Under the pieces are notes generated by a model that worked only from the letters and a program-made list of their open reading frames with translations, was not told where the DNA came from and did not search any database. From a bacterium (GTDB taxonomy: Bacteria; Bacillota_I; Bacilli_A; Acholeplasmatales; JAEDCM01), in assembly GCA_024694145.1 (NCBI GenBank), contig JAILKD010000051.1:1-39247 (forward strand): a DNA stretch of 39,247 nt, read 5' to 3'. The position numbers were made by a program, and so were the translations under genes. This document shows positions 24,423 to 32,053 of the stretch, piece after piece (positions within the stretch are counted from its first letter, which is position 1; the number at the start of each line of letters is the position of its first letter).

Positions 24423-25555
24423 TGCGTTATTTATTTACATCAGAAAGTGTAACAGAAGGTCATCCTGATAAAATATGTGATCAAATTAGTGATGCAATAC
24501 TTGATGATATTTTAGCTCATGATAAAGATGCTAGAGTAGCTTGTGAATGTACAACAACAACAGGTATTGTATTTGTATGTGGTGAAATTACAAGTAATTA
24601 CACACCTAATATTGATGATATTGTTAGAAATACAGTTAAAGAAATTGGCTATGATAGGGGAAAATATGGTTTTGATGCTGAAAACATTAGTGTCATGACA
24701 TCTATTCATAAACAATCACCAAATATAGCTATGGGAGTAGATAAAGGTGGTGCTGGAGATCAAGGTATTATGTTTGGTTATGCATCAAATGAAACACCAG
24801 AACTTATGCCACTACCAATTATGCTTGCTCATAAACTAGCATATAGATTAACTCAAGTTAGAAAAGAAAAAATATTAACTTACCTACGTCCAGATGGAAA
24901 GACACAAGTAACTGTTGAATATGAGAATAATAAACCAATTAGAATTGATACAGTATTACTTTCAACACAACATGCTGAAAGTGTTAGTCAAGCAAGAATA
25001 GCACTTGATATTAAGAAGTTTGTTTTCGATGAAGTGCTACCTAAAGAATTAATTGATGAAAATACAAAATTTATCATTAATCCTACAGGTATGTTTATTG
25101 TTGGTGGACCTAAAGGTGATAGTGGTTTAACAGGTAGAAAAATAATAGTTGATACTTATGGTGGAGCTAGCCGCCATGGTGGTGGTGCTTTTAGTGGTAA
25201 AGACCCATCTAAAGTAGATAGAAGTGCTTGCTATGCAGCTAGATATATTGCTAAAAATATAGTTGCTGCTAAACTTGCAGATAGATGTGAAATACAATTA
25301 TCTTATGCAATTGGTGTTGATAAACCAGTAAGTATTTATTTAAATACATTTAATACAAATAAGGTTAGTGAAGAATCTATTATTGAATGTATTAAGAAGA
25401 ACTGTCCACTTACTCCAAAATGGATAATTGAAACATTAGATTTAAAACGTCCAATTTATAAGCAAACAGCAGCTTATGGACATTTTGGTAGAGAACTAGA
25501 TGATTTTACTTGGGAAAGATTAGATTTAGTTGAATTATTCTCTAAGTTATTATAA
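24422..25555 (+). CDS. metK: S-adenosylmethionine synthase
   Basis: MetK makes S-adenosylmethionine from Met and ATP. The 377-aa protein has the signatures [16 protein letters not shown] (N-terminal ATP/metal region), [12 protein letters not shown] (hexapeptide region), the flexible-loop lysine region, and [22 protein letters not shown] (P-loop-like). C-terminal [12 protein letters not shown] is also typical. It is slightly shorter than Bacillus MetK at about 400 aa. GGAGGTATT precedes the ATG. Expression is governed by the SAM-I riboswitch, giving end-product feedback. Confidence 0.97.
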   Translation: MRYLFTSESVTEGHPDKICDQISDAILDDILAHDKDARVACECTTTTGIVFVCGEITSNYTPNIDDIVRNTVKEIGYDRGKYGFDAENISVMTSIHKQSPNIAMGVDKGGAGDQGIMFGYASNETPELMPLPIMLAHKLAYRLTQVRKEKILTYLRPDGKTQVTVEYENNKPIRIDTVLLSTQHAESVSQARIALDIKKFVFDEVLPKELIDENTKFIINPTGMFIVGGPKGDSGLTGRKIIVDTYGGASRHGGGAFSGKDPSKVDRSACYAARYIAKNIVAAKLADRCEIQLSYAIGVDKPVSIYLNTFNTNKVSEESIIECIKKNCPLTPKWIIETLDLKRPIYKQTAAYGHFGRELDDFTWERLDLVELFSKLL

Positions 25556-25579
25556 AATAATAATGATGGGGGTGTTTAT

Positions 25580-26731
25580 ATGGACTTCAAGGAACTTGAG
25601 GCTGAACGCCAAAAAAGACTGGCTGCATATAAGAAAAGATTAAAAGTAGGTTTAATAGTTATTGGATGTGGAATTCTAGCTATAATATTAGGATTCTTAC
25701 TACTTAGAGTAGAAAAAATAGCAGAATTAGCAAAAGTAATTATTATTTTAGGTTTCTTAACTGTTGGTGTTGGTATAGGTATATCATCATCAAGATTTGC
25801 TATTGCTAAAAAATATAGTAGAGAATTTAAACAACCTTTAGTTCTTACTTTGTTAAAAAAGTGGTATGATAATGCAAATTATGAAGAACATGGTAGAATT
25901 CCTCTAGCTGAAATTATGAATTCAGGATTACTTACTAGAAGACCTGATAGAGTTCATATGGAAGATTTAATTGAAGGATCATTCCATAATGTAGGTTTTA
26001 GAGTTTGTGATGCTCACTTAGAAGAAGAACATACATATACTGACTCTAAAGGTAATACTCATACAGAATGGATTACATTCTTTAGAGGTAGATGGTATCA
26101 ATTCATGCTTAATAGAAGTTTTGATACAGTTATTCGTATTAAAGAAAAGAAAAGAATCAAAGAAATGATTACTAAAGGCTTAGAAAAAGTAGAAGTTGAA
26201 TCAATTGATTTTACTGATAAGTTCATGGCATATGCAAAAGATGAACATTGGTTCTTCTATATCTTTACTCCAGTAGTAGTTGAAAAAATGATGGAATTAG
26301 AAAAAATGCATAAAGGACGCTTTATGTTTTCTATTGAAGGTAATATAATTAATATTGGTATTGATGATAATAGAGACTACCTAGAAATAAGTCTTAAAAC
26401 ACCAATAGATGAAAAGAGTATAAGAGCTTATGAAACACAAATAAACATTATGGCAGCTATTATTTCTGAATTTAGATTTGATACAGAAAAATATAATCCA
26501 GTTGATTATAGTAAAATGCATAGTGGTGAAATCAATGTTTCTGAAGATGAAATAGCTGATTTTATTAATCAAGGTGTTAAGAATGCTGAACAAAAATTAG
26601 AAAATTTAGATAATGTTGTTGAAGCTAAATTAAATCAAATTGATAATATGGATGCAGAAAGTGCTGCAAATGAAGTGGAAAAAATTGATACAGAAGTAGA
26701 AGAAATAGAAAACCACTTCGATAATTTATAG
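25580..26731 (+). CDS. DUF3137-type membrane protein
   Basis: The 383-aa protein starts with a basic helix, then two membrane spans (about 23-43 and 50-70), then a large soluble domain and an acidic helical tail. The soluble part includes HMEDLIEGSFHNVGFRVCDAHL, EEEHTYTDSKGNTHTEWITFFRG and RWYQFMLNRSF, which match the DUF3137 pattern. The molecular function is unknown. DUF3137 proteins often sit next to LemA genes, as here (LemA starts 59 bases later). It follows metK by 24 bases with no terminator, so it may share the SAM-controlled transcript. The ATG has a GGGGGTG site. Confidence 0.8.
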   Translation: MDFKELEAERQKRLAAYKKRLKVGLIVIGCGILAIILGFLLLRVEKIAELAKVIIILGFLTVGVGIGISSSRFAIAKKYSREFKQPLVLTLLKKWYDNANYEEHGRIPLAEIMNSGLLTRRPDRVHMEDLIEGSFHNVGFRVCDAHLEEEHTYTDSKGNTHTEWITFFRGRWYQFMLNRSFDTVIRIKEKKRIKEMITKGLEKVEVESIDFTDKFMAYAKDEHWFFYIFTPVVVEKMMELEKMHKGRFMFSIEGNIINIGIDDNRDYLEISLKTPIDEKSIRAYETQINIMAAIISEFRFDTEKYNPVDYSKMHSGEINVSEDEIADFINQGVKNAEQKLENLDNVVEAKLNQIDNMDAESAANEVEKIDTEVEEIENHFDNL

Positions 26732-26790
26732 GCTATTACAGAGAAATCTGATAATACAAATATACTTAAAATATATAGGAGGAAAAAATT

Positions 26791-27378
26791 ATGATTTATG
26801 GAGTTCCAGTAGGTGCAATTATTGCAGTTGCAATTGTTGCTTTAGTTCTTATTATCGTCATTGGATTTGTTTCATGGTATATTAAAACAGGAAACAGATT
26901 ACTTAAGATGCAAGTAAAATGTGATGAAGCAGTATCAGGTATTGATGTACAATTAACAAAAAGATTTGATACTTTAACAAAAATGTTAGACATCACTAAA
27001 GGCTATGCTAAACATGAAAAAGAAACTTTAATTGGTGTTGTTGAAATGCGTAGACCAGTTCAAGGTTCATCAATTGCTGAAAAGCAAGAATGTGAAGCAC
27101 AAATGAACCAAGCTATGAAGAATATCAACATCGTTATGGAAAGATATCCTGAATTAAAGGCTGATAAGAACTTTGCTCAATTAAATAGCGCTGTTATGGA
27201 TATTGAAGAAAACCTTCAAGCTGCAAGACGTGTTTATAACTCTAACGTTAGAGCTTTAAATGAAGCAATCGTTGTATTCCCATCAAGCTTTGTAGCTAAC
27301 AAAAAAGGAATCACAAAGAGAGACTTCTTCGAAGCAGAAGAACAAAAACGTCAAGACGTTAAAATGGACTTTAGCTAA
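26791..27378 (+). CDS. lemA: LemA family protein
   Basis: LemA proteins are single-pass membrane proteins with a long helical bundle; their molecular role is not settled. The 195-aa sequence has one N-terminal span (about 5-28), then NRLLKMQVKCDEAVSGIDVQLTKRFDTL, ENLQAARRVYNSNVRALNEAI and FPSSFVANKKGITKRDFFEAEE, all typical of the family. Length matches at about 190. AGGAGG precedes the ATG. It is the second gene of a pair with the DUF3137 protein and ends at a terminator. Confidence 0.92.
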   Translation: MIYGVPVGAIIAVAIVALVLIIVIGFVSWYIKTGNRLLKMQVKCDEAVSGIDVQLTKRFDTLTKMLDITKGYAKHEKETLIGVVEMRRPVQGSSIAEKQECEAQMNQAMKNINIVMERYPELKADKNFAQLNSAVMDIEENLQAARRVYNSNVRALNEAIVVFPSSFVANKKGITKRDFFEAEEQKRQDVKMDFS

Positions 27379-27399
27379 AATTAATTTTTAATATAAATT

Positions 27400-27428
27400 A
27401 GGGAATTGCTTGTGCAATCCCTTTTTTA
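27400..27428 (+). terminator. intrinsic terminator after lemA
   Basis: AGGGAATTGC and GCAATCCCT pair around TTGT with one bulged base, then a T-run. Confidence 0.85.
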
Positions 27429-27440
27429 TTTAATTTTTGA

Positions 27441-27468
27441 TTGACTAATAAATATTTTATGGTAAAAT
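27441..27468 (+). promoter_or_regulatory. promoter for secG
   Basis: TTGACT (27441-27446), 16 bases, TAAAAT (27463-27468) with TGG just before the -10. It lies 52 bases before the secG ATG. Confidence 0.65.
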
Positions 27469-27520
27469 AACTATGTATGTAATTATAGTGATAATTACAC
27501 TGTTAATGGAGGTAGAAGCT

Positions 27521-27748
27521 ATGAAAGCAATAGATTATATCGTTTTAGTAATAGCCTTATTATTAATAGTTTTAATTATGATGCAAGAATCAAAGGATAA
27601 CATCCAAGATGCATTCAGTGGTGAGAAAACAGATCTATTCAAAAACCAAAAACAAAGAGGTATTGAAAAGATAATGAGTATTGTAACTGCTGTAGTTGCT
27701 GTGTTGTTCTTAGTATTAACATTCGTTGCAACAGTTATTCCTAGATAA
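27521..27748 (+). CDS. secG: preprotein translocase subunit SecG
   Basis: SecG is the small accessory subunit of the SecYEG channel. The 75-aa protein has two membrane spans (about 3-22 and 49-72) joined by a cytoplasmic loop with QESKDNIQDAFSGEKTDLF, matching the SecG core. I start at the ATG at 27521 behind GGAGGT; an upstream ATG at 27473 would add a run of hydrophobic leader residues and lies right at the promoter. secG before rnr and smpB is a standard Bacillota order. Confidence 0.92.
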   Translation: MKAIDYIVLVIALLLIVLIMMQESKDNIQDAFSGEKTDLFKNQKQRGIEKIMSIVTAVVAVLFLVLTFVATVIPR

Positions 27749-27757
27749 TAAACTATG

Positions 27758-27784
27758 AAAAAATGATTCCAAATCATTTTTTTA
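27758..27784 (+). terminator. terminator between secG and rnr
   Basis: AAAATGATT and AATCATTTT pair across a 3-base loop with T residues following. The stem is AT-rich, so it may be leaky and allow secG-rnr read-through. Confidence 0.65.
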
Positions 27785-27797
27785 TTTGCCTTAAAAA

Positions 27798-27806
27798 TGG
27801 TATAAT
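27798..27806 (+). promoter_or_regulatory. extended -10 promoter for rnr-smpB(-ssrA)
   Basis: TGGTATAAT (hexamer 27801-27806) lies 20 bases before the rnr ATG. No clear -35 is seen. Confidence 0.5.
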
Positions 27807-27826
27807 TAATTAGAGGAGGTAATTTT

Positions 27827-29884
27827 ATGAAAGAAAAAATACTTGCCTATCTAAAAACTAAAAAAAGAGCAACTATGCATGATATTTGTGTAGCACTTAA
27901 TGTTAAGAATAAAACTGATGCACAAGTTGTAAAGAAAGTAATTAAAGAACTTCTTGATACTAATAAAATAATTCATGCAGGAGATTATTACGGCCTAATA
28001 GAAAACTTCACAAGCTATGAAGGAATAATAGAAGTTAAAGAAGCTGGATATGGTTTTGTTTCTGTTGATGGTCTTGAAAAAGATATTTTTATTCCTGCAG
28101 ACTATATTAATGATAGTCATACAAATGATAGAGTAAAAGTTGTATTACTTCCTAAATATTCAAAATATGGTGCTAAAGATGAGGGCTGTGTTGTTAGTAT
28201 ATTAGAAAGAAATATTAAAAAAATAATAGGTGTATTTGATGGTAAAAAAATAATACCTGATGATACAAAAATAGACTATGAAATTAGAGTTAATAAAGGT
28301 CAAGAAAATGGCGCAGTTAAGGGACACAAAGTAGTTGCAGTACCTACTAGTTTTCACTTTGATTATATTACTTGTAAAATAGAAAAAATATTAGGACATG
28401 TTGATGACCCACATGTTGATATATTATCACTTTGTGAAGCATATGAAATACCTTATGTTTTTCCTAAAGAAGTAATAGAAGAAATAAAAGATATACCTGA
28501 TCATGTCTTAGATAATGAATTAGAAGGTAGAATTGATTATAGAGATTTACTTACTATAACTATTGATGGTGATGATGCAAAAGACTTAGATGATGGAATC
28601 AGTCTAGAATATAAAGATGATAAATATACATTATATGTTCATATAATGGATGTAAGTCATTATGTACTTGAAGATTCACCACTAGATAAAGAAGCTTTCT
28701 TTAGAGGAACAAGCTGTTATTTAGCTGATACAGTTATTCCAATGTTACCACACTATTTATCTAATGGAATATGCTCATTAAATGGTGGTGTTGATAGATT
28801 AACTATAACATGTAAGATGGTAATAGATAAAAAAGGGTTTGTTATAGATAGTAAAATAGAGCCAACTATAATTCACTCTAATTATAGAATGACTTATAAA
28901 AATGTTAATAAGATATTAGATGGAGATTCAATTTACCCTGATTTACATGAACTAGTATTCAATTCAAGAGATCTAGCAAGAATCTTAAAAAATAGAAGAA
29001 TGATAAACGGATCAATTGAATTTGAAACTGTTGAACCAAAAATAGTATGTGATCCTGATGGTAATGTTTTAGAAGTTAAACCACATGAACGTGGAGTAGC
29101 TGAAAGCATAATAGAAGAATTTATGCTTATAGCTAATCAAACAGTTGCTAAAACTATTAAGAATATGAATTTACCATTCTTATATCGTATCCATGAAAAT
29201 CCAGATCCAACTAAGATGGCTCAAATGATTAAGATTTTAAAGGGATTAAGCATTAACCCTCATAGGAAAGCTGATCAAATATCTCAGTTTGATTTGCAAA
29301 AATTACTAAAGACAGTTCCAGAAGATAAAAAAGCAGTTACAAATAGTGTTTTACTTAGATGTATGATGAAAGCTAGATATTCTAAAGAGCCTCTTGGTCA
29401 CTATGGTCTAGCATTCCAAGATTACACTCATTTTACCTCTCCAATTAGACGTTATCCGGATTTAACAGTCCATAGATTACTTAGAAAATATTTATTTGAC
29501 TTTGAATATGATAAATCATATTATACTTCACTTGATGAAATAGCTGATTGGACAAGTAAAACTGAACGTAGAGCAGTTGACTGTGAAAGAGATGTAGATA
29601 AAATGAAATCTGCTGAATATATGGAAGGTCATATAGGAGAAGAATACATAGGCTTAATTAGTGGTATAACTAGTTATGGAATATATGTAATGCTAGAAAA
29701 TACTATTGAAGGATTAATTAGTATTCATTCTATTAAGGGTAGATATATTTATAATGATGAATTTATGCAACTAGTTAATCCATATAACGGACATACATTT
29801 AGAATAGGAGATAAATTAAATGTAGTATGTGTTAAAGCAAGTAAAGCTTTATCACAAATTGATTTTGAACTAAAGGAGGAATAG
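27827..29884 (+). CDS. rnr: ribonuclease R
   Basis: RNase R is a processive 3'-5' exoribonuclease that degrades structured RNA, including nonstop mRNA released by the tmRNA-SmpB system. The 685-aa protein has an N-terminal winged-helix region, cold-shock/OB domains (about 65-220), the RNB catalytic domain with TIDGDDAKDLDDGISLE, FTSPIRRYPDLTVHR and RAVDCERDVDKMKS, and a C-terminal S1 domain (about 603-683, EEYIGLISGITSYGIYVMLE). Size is a little short of Bacillus RNase R because the lysine-rich tail is missing. AGGAGG precedes the ATG, and smpB starts one base after the stop. Confidence 0.96.
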   Translation: MKEKILAYLKTKKRATMHDICVALNVKNKTDAQVVKKVIKELLDTNKIIHAGDYYGLIENFTSYEGIIEVKEAGYGFVSVDGLEKDIFIPADYINDSHTNDRVKVVLLPKYSKYGAKDEGCVVSILERNIKKIIGVFDGKKIIPDDTKIDYEIRVNKGQENGAVKGHKVVAVPTSFHFDYITCKIEKILGHVDDPHVDILSLCEAYEIPYVFPKEVIEEIKDIPDHVLDNELEGRIDYRDLLTITIDGDDAKDLDDGISLEYKDDKYTLYVHIMDVSHYVLEDSPLDKEAFFRGTSCYLADTVIPMLPHYLSNGICSLNGGVDRLTITCKMVIDKKGFVIDSKIEPTIIHSNYRMTYKNVNKILDGDSIYPDLHELVFNSRDLARILKNRRMINGSIEFETVEPKIVCDPDGNVLEVKPHERGVAESIIEEFMLIANQTVAKTIKNMNLPFLYRIHENPDPTKMAQMIKILKGLSINPHRKADQISQFDLQKLLKTVPEDKKAVTNSVLLRCMMKARYSKEPLGHYGLAFQDYTHFTSPIRRYPDLTVHRLLRKYLFDFEYDKSYYTSLDEIADWTSKTERRAVDCERDVDKMKSAEYMEGHIGEEYIGLISGITSYGIYVMLENTIEGLISIHSIKGRYIYNDEFMQLVNPYNGHTFRIGDKLNVVCVKASKALSQIDFELKEE

Positions 29885-29885
29885 T

Positions 29886-30329
29886 ATGAAGATTATAGCT
29901 TCAAATAAAAAGGCATATCATGAGTATTTTATACATGATACTTATGAAGCTGGCTTAGTACTTACAGGTACAGAAATTAAATCTATAAGAGCTTCAAAAG
30001 CTAATATTAACGATGCCTATATAAGTATTAAGAATAATGAAGCTTTTATAATCGGAATGCATATTTCTAAATATGATATGGGTAATATCTTTAACCACAA
30101 AGAAACTAGGGATAGAAAGCTATTGCTTCATAAAAAAGAAATCCTTAAACTAAGCCAAAAAATACAACTTAAGGGGTTAACAATTATTCCCCTTAAGTTG
30201 TATATAGATAAAGGTTTAGCAAAACTTGAAATAGGGGTTGCTGAAGGTAAAAAATTATATGATAAAAGAGAAGATCTAAAGAAAAAAGATCAATTAAGAA
30301 AAATTGAATCAGAATTAAAGAATAGATAA
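29886..30329 (+). CDS. smpB: SsrA-binding protein SmpB
   Basis: SmpB binds the tRNA-like part of tmRNA and guides it into the empty A site of stalled ribosomes. The 147-aa protein has NKKAYHEYFIHDTYEAGLVL, TGTEIKSIR, NINDAYISI, LTIIPLKLYIDKG and GVAEGKKLYDKRE, all family hallmarks, with the basic C-terminal tail (LRKIESELKNR). It begins one base after rnr. The tmRNA gene begins four bases after its stop. The reading frame contains a 15-bp perfect inverted repeat at 30162-30203, spanning the conserved LTIIPLKLY segment. Confidence 0.97.
   Translation: MKIIASNKKAYHEYFIHDTYEAGLVLTGTEIKSIRASKANINDAYISIKNNEAFIIGMHISKYDMGNIFNHKETRDRKLLLHKKEILKLSQKIQLKGLTIIPLKLYIDKGLAKLEIGVAEGKKLYDKREDLKKKDQLRKIESELKNR
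30162..30203 (+). repeat. 15-bp perfect inverted repeat (RNA hairpin) inside smpB
   Basis: ATACAACTTAAGGGG (30162-30176) and its exact complement (30189-30203) enclose a 12-base loop. No T-run follows, so it is not a typical terminator. In the smpB mRNA it would form a strong stem 131 bases before the tmRNA 5' end. Confidence 0.9.
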
Positions 30330-30333
30330 ACAC

Positions 30334-30724
30334 GGGGGTGTTTATGGATTCGCCATGCTACGAAAAAGTATGCTTGCATGTCGTGGTTAAGCACGTTAAA
30401 ACTCGAGGTTTCAAATAACCGGAAAAACAAATTTATTCGCACGTTCAAACAATATGAACGTTGCATTCGCTTGCTAATTTACCCAACGAGGTATAGAGCG
30501 ATATCACTTTAACAGCCTTTCCTGCACTGTTAATCTGATACTTCATCCAGCAGGGATATACCTTTAGGTGCTATTCTAACCGAAAAGAAGAATTTAATAG
30601 AATGTAGGTATTATTTGGTTCGTTAGATTACCTGGTAGTATTGAATTTTAAAATGTAACTAAGCATGTAGGTAGCATATGGATTTTTAGTGTGTACAGGG
30701 GTTCGACTCCCCTCACCTCCACCA
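30334..30724 (+). ncRNA. ssrA: transfer-messenger RNA (tmRNA, SsrA)
   Basis: tmRNA rescues stalled ribosomes and adds a degradation tag. The 5' end GGGGGTG (30334-30340) pairs with CACCTCC (30714-30720) to form the acceptor stem. The 5' part has the GGATTCG D-loop motif; the 3' part has GGGGTTCGACTCCCC as T-arm and an encoded ACCA end. The tag reading frame runs 30421-30474 with TAA at 30475, giving GKTNLFARSNNMNVAFAC. It starts like the Bacillus subtilis tag (GKTN) and shares NVA-x-A near the end, but is four residues longer and ends in Cys rather than Ala-Ala. The gene begins four bases after smpB, so transcription is from within or before smpB. Its last 13 bases plus one recur at 31959-31971. 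Confidence 0.95.
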
Positions 30725-30725
30725 A
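30713..30725 (+). repeat. att-like direct repeat, copy 1 (tmRNA 3' end)
   Basis: TCACCTCCACCAA covers the end of the tmRNA acceptor stem, the CCA and one base more. An identical 13-mer lies at 31959-31971. The 3' ends of tmRNA and tRNA genes are favoured integration targets. Confidence 0.6.
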
Positions 30726-30733
30726 CAGTACTC

Positions 30734-30765
30734 AACGACCAACTTTGGTCGTTTATTATTTTATC
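30734..30765 (+). terminator. intrinsic terminator after ssrA
   Basis: AACGACC (30734-30740) and GGTCGTT (30747-30753) pair around AACTTT, then an AT-rich T-containing stretch. Confidence 0.8.
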
Positions 30766-30814
30766 AAAAAGAGGATGGCTAAAGCATAATAATATATGTA
30801 AAATCATACCTGTG

Positions 30815-30823
30815 TGGTATAAT
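30815..30823 (+). promoter_or_regulatory. extended -10 promoter for the 237-aa gene
   Basis: TGGTATAAT (hexamer 30818-30823) lies 31 bases before the ATG at 30855, after the ssrA terminator. Confidence 0.5.
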
Positions 30824-30854
30824 ATTGACATAGATATTCGGTGGTGATAATTGT

Positions 30855-31568
30855 ATGTATGTAATAGTTTTAAAAGATGATGGTTCATATTATATTACTA
30901 AGGCTGTAGCTATTTATTATGATGGATGGGAAACAGAATACTTTCTTTTAAATGAAGATGAGAATTTTGAAAGAGTTTTTGAGTATTCACAAAACTCAGG
31001 AGAAAAAATAGAAAAAAGGGTATTTCTTTATGATGAAGATATTGATGATGATGACTTTATGTCAGATGGCTCATATGAGGGGTATTCACGATTTGTTAAT
31101 GATAAAAAGATGCTAGATAGAATTAGGAATGGTGAAAAAAACATTTTTGATGATGGAACAATGTGGGCATATAGAGGCTTTATTACTGATTCAATTGATA
31201 ATAATATAGTTGATGATGAGCATTCATGCAAAGTTTTATATAATTTTGCTGGTGGCTTTCATGATGCTGTTGTAAAAGAGTACTACTATGACGAAAATAA
31301 TAATTCTTTAAAAATCATACTAGAAGGAGTTTGGGGAGTTGAAAAACTAACGTTGACTTTTGAGGAAGTTGTGAAGTACAACATAGAAGAATATTATGAT
31401 ACAAATTACTTTTTAAATGGTAGCTTATTCTACGAAGATAATAATGTTTGTTTTGTAAACGATGAATGCAATTGTAAGAAAGACATTTGTGAGGAATGGA
31501 CATTTGTATATTCTAAACGTCTAAAATATGATATTATATTCGAAAAACATAAAACAAAGGAGTTATAA
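30855..31568 (+). CDS. acidic protein of unknown function (237 aa), possible ssrA-island cargo
   Basis: I do not recognise this protein. It is 237 aa, soluble and very acidic, with no signal peptide or membrane span. The N-terminal 70 residues look like a beta-rich module (YVIVLKDDGSYYITKAVAIYYDGWE), followed by a DEDIDDDD acidic stretch. The C-terminal half has FHDAVVKEYYYDE, then LKIILEGVWGVEKLTLTFEEV, a strand pattern reminiscent of small immunity-like or stress proteins, which is only a resemblance. A Cys-rich end (CFVNDECNCKKDICEEW) could bind metal. The ATG has GGTGGTGAT upstream. The 46-aa gene starts two bases after its stop. It lies between the att-like repeats. Confidence 0.6.
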   Translation: MYVIVLKDDGSYYITKAVAIYYDGWETEYFLLNEDENFERVFEYSQNSGEKIEKRVFLYDEDIDDDDFMSDGSYEGYSRFVNDKKMLDRIRNGEKNIFDDGTMWAYRGFITDSIDNNIVDDEHSCKVLYNFAGGFHDAVVKEYYYDENNNSLKIILEGVWGVEKLTLTFEEVVKYNIEEYYDTNYFLNGSLFYEDNNVCFVNDECNCKKDICEEWTFVYSKRLKYDIIFEKHKTKEL

Positions 31569-31570
31569 TT

Positions 31571-31711
31571 ATGACCGAAAAAGAAAAGAAGGATTTAGAA
31601 AGGATTACAAAACCTATTGTAGATGATTCAAATAGTGCAAGATTTACAACATATTGTCCTAGAACAAAAGAGGATAATGAAACAAAACCGAATAGAAAAG
31701 AAAAAAAGTAA
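31571..31711 (+). CDS. small hydrophilic protein (46 aa)
   Basis: An ATG at 31571 behind AAAGGAG (inside the end of the previous gene) opens a 46-codon frame ending in TAA at 31709-31711. The product starts MTEKEKKDLERITKPIVDDS and ends NRKEKK; it is highly charged, with no membrane span. It contains one FTTYCPRTKED segment. No family is recognised. Ribosome site and two-base spacing to the 237-aa gene suggest translational coupling and a two-gene unit. Confidence 0.5.
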   Translation: MTEKEKKDLERITKPIVDDSNSARFTTYCPRTKEDNETKPNRKEKK

Positions 31712-31958
31712 AACAAAATGAGCGTGAAAAGTAGTGTGCCAATATTAATTAGAATGCCATATTAGATATTCAATATGTGATATTAAAAAGATAAAAAAAT
31801 ATTTTCAAAAGATGGGATTGCATAGTTGAACCCCGTTCCTTTTGAAAGAATAACCCCGTTTTAGATAAGAAAATGGGGCAAACTATGGTGGAAGTTTGTA
31901 TAAACTGGAGAATTTGATACAAAATCATCAATTTGACGTGACTGTCGACAAGAAGGAG

Positions 31959-31971
31959 TCACCTCCACCAA
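31959..31971 (+). repeat. att-like direct repeat, copy 2
   Basis: An exact copy of the 13 bases at the tmRNA 3' end (30713-30725). The sequence before it (GACAAGAAGGAG) does not match the tmRNA T-arm, so identity stops at the acceptor stem. Confidence 0.6.
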
Positions 31972-31982
31972 TAAAAAATGAT

Positions 31983-32005
31983 AGAGGTTTTAAAACCTCT
32001 TTTTT
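31983..32005 (+). terminator. intrinsic terminator downstream of the distal repeat
   Basis: AGAGGTTTT and AAAACCTCT form a perfect 9-bp palindromic stem followed by T residues. It lies 12 bases after the second repeat, where the terminator of an original ssrA copy would be expected. Confidence 0.75.
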
Positions 32006-32009
32006 GTTA

Positions 32010-32024
32010 GCAACAACCTGTTGC
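32010..32024 (+). promoter_or_regulatory. possible operator of the XRE regulator
   Basis: GCAACA, a 3-base spacer and TGTTGC make a perfect inverted repeat directly abutting the -35 of the XRE gene. This is a typical autoregulatory position; binding is inference. Confidence 0.4.
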
Positions 32025-32053
32025 GTGACACTACACGATTATAAATGTATAAT
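32025..32053 (+). promoter_or_regulatory. promoter for the XRE/zinc-ribbon gene
   Basis: GTGACA (32025-32030), 17 bases, TATAAT (32048-32053), 20 bases before the ATG at 32073. Confidence 0.65.

Larger units (their letters stand above)
30725..31971 (+). mobile_element. candidate small integrated element or remnant at ssrA
   Basis: About 1.25 kb lies between the two copies of the tmRNA 3'-end 13-mer. It holds two genes of unknown function (30855-31568 and 31571-31711) and 250 bases of non-coding DNA, but no integrase, so it would be a scar or a part element mobilised in trans. The arrangement, with an intact gene end upstream and a displaced copy downstream, is the known outcome of integrase-driven insertion at ssrA; that it happened here is inference. 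Confidence 0.4.

Noticed and set aside
30628-30888. 86-codon minus-strand frame across the tmRNA 3' end
   Set aside because: It lies antisense to the tRNA-like domain of ssrA and its terminator and has no ribosome site or family resemblance.
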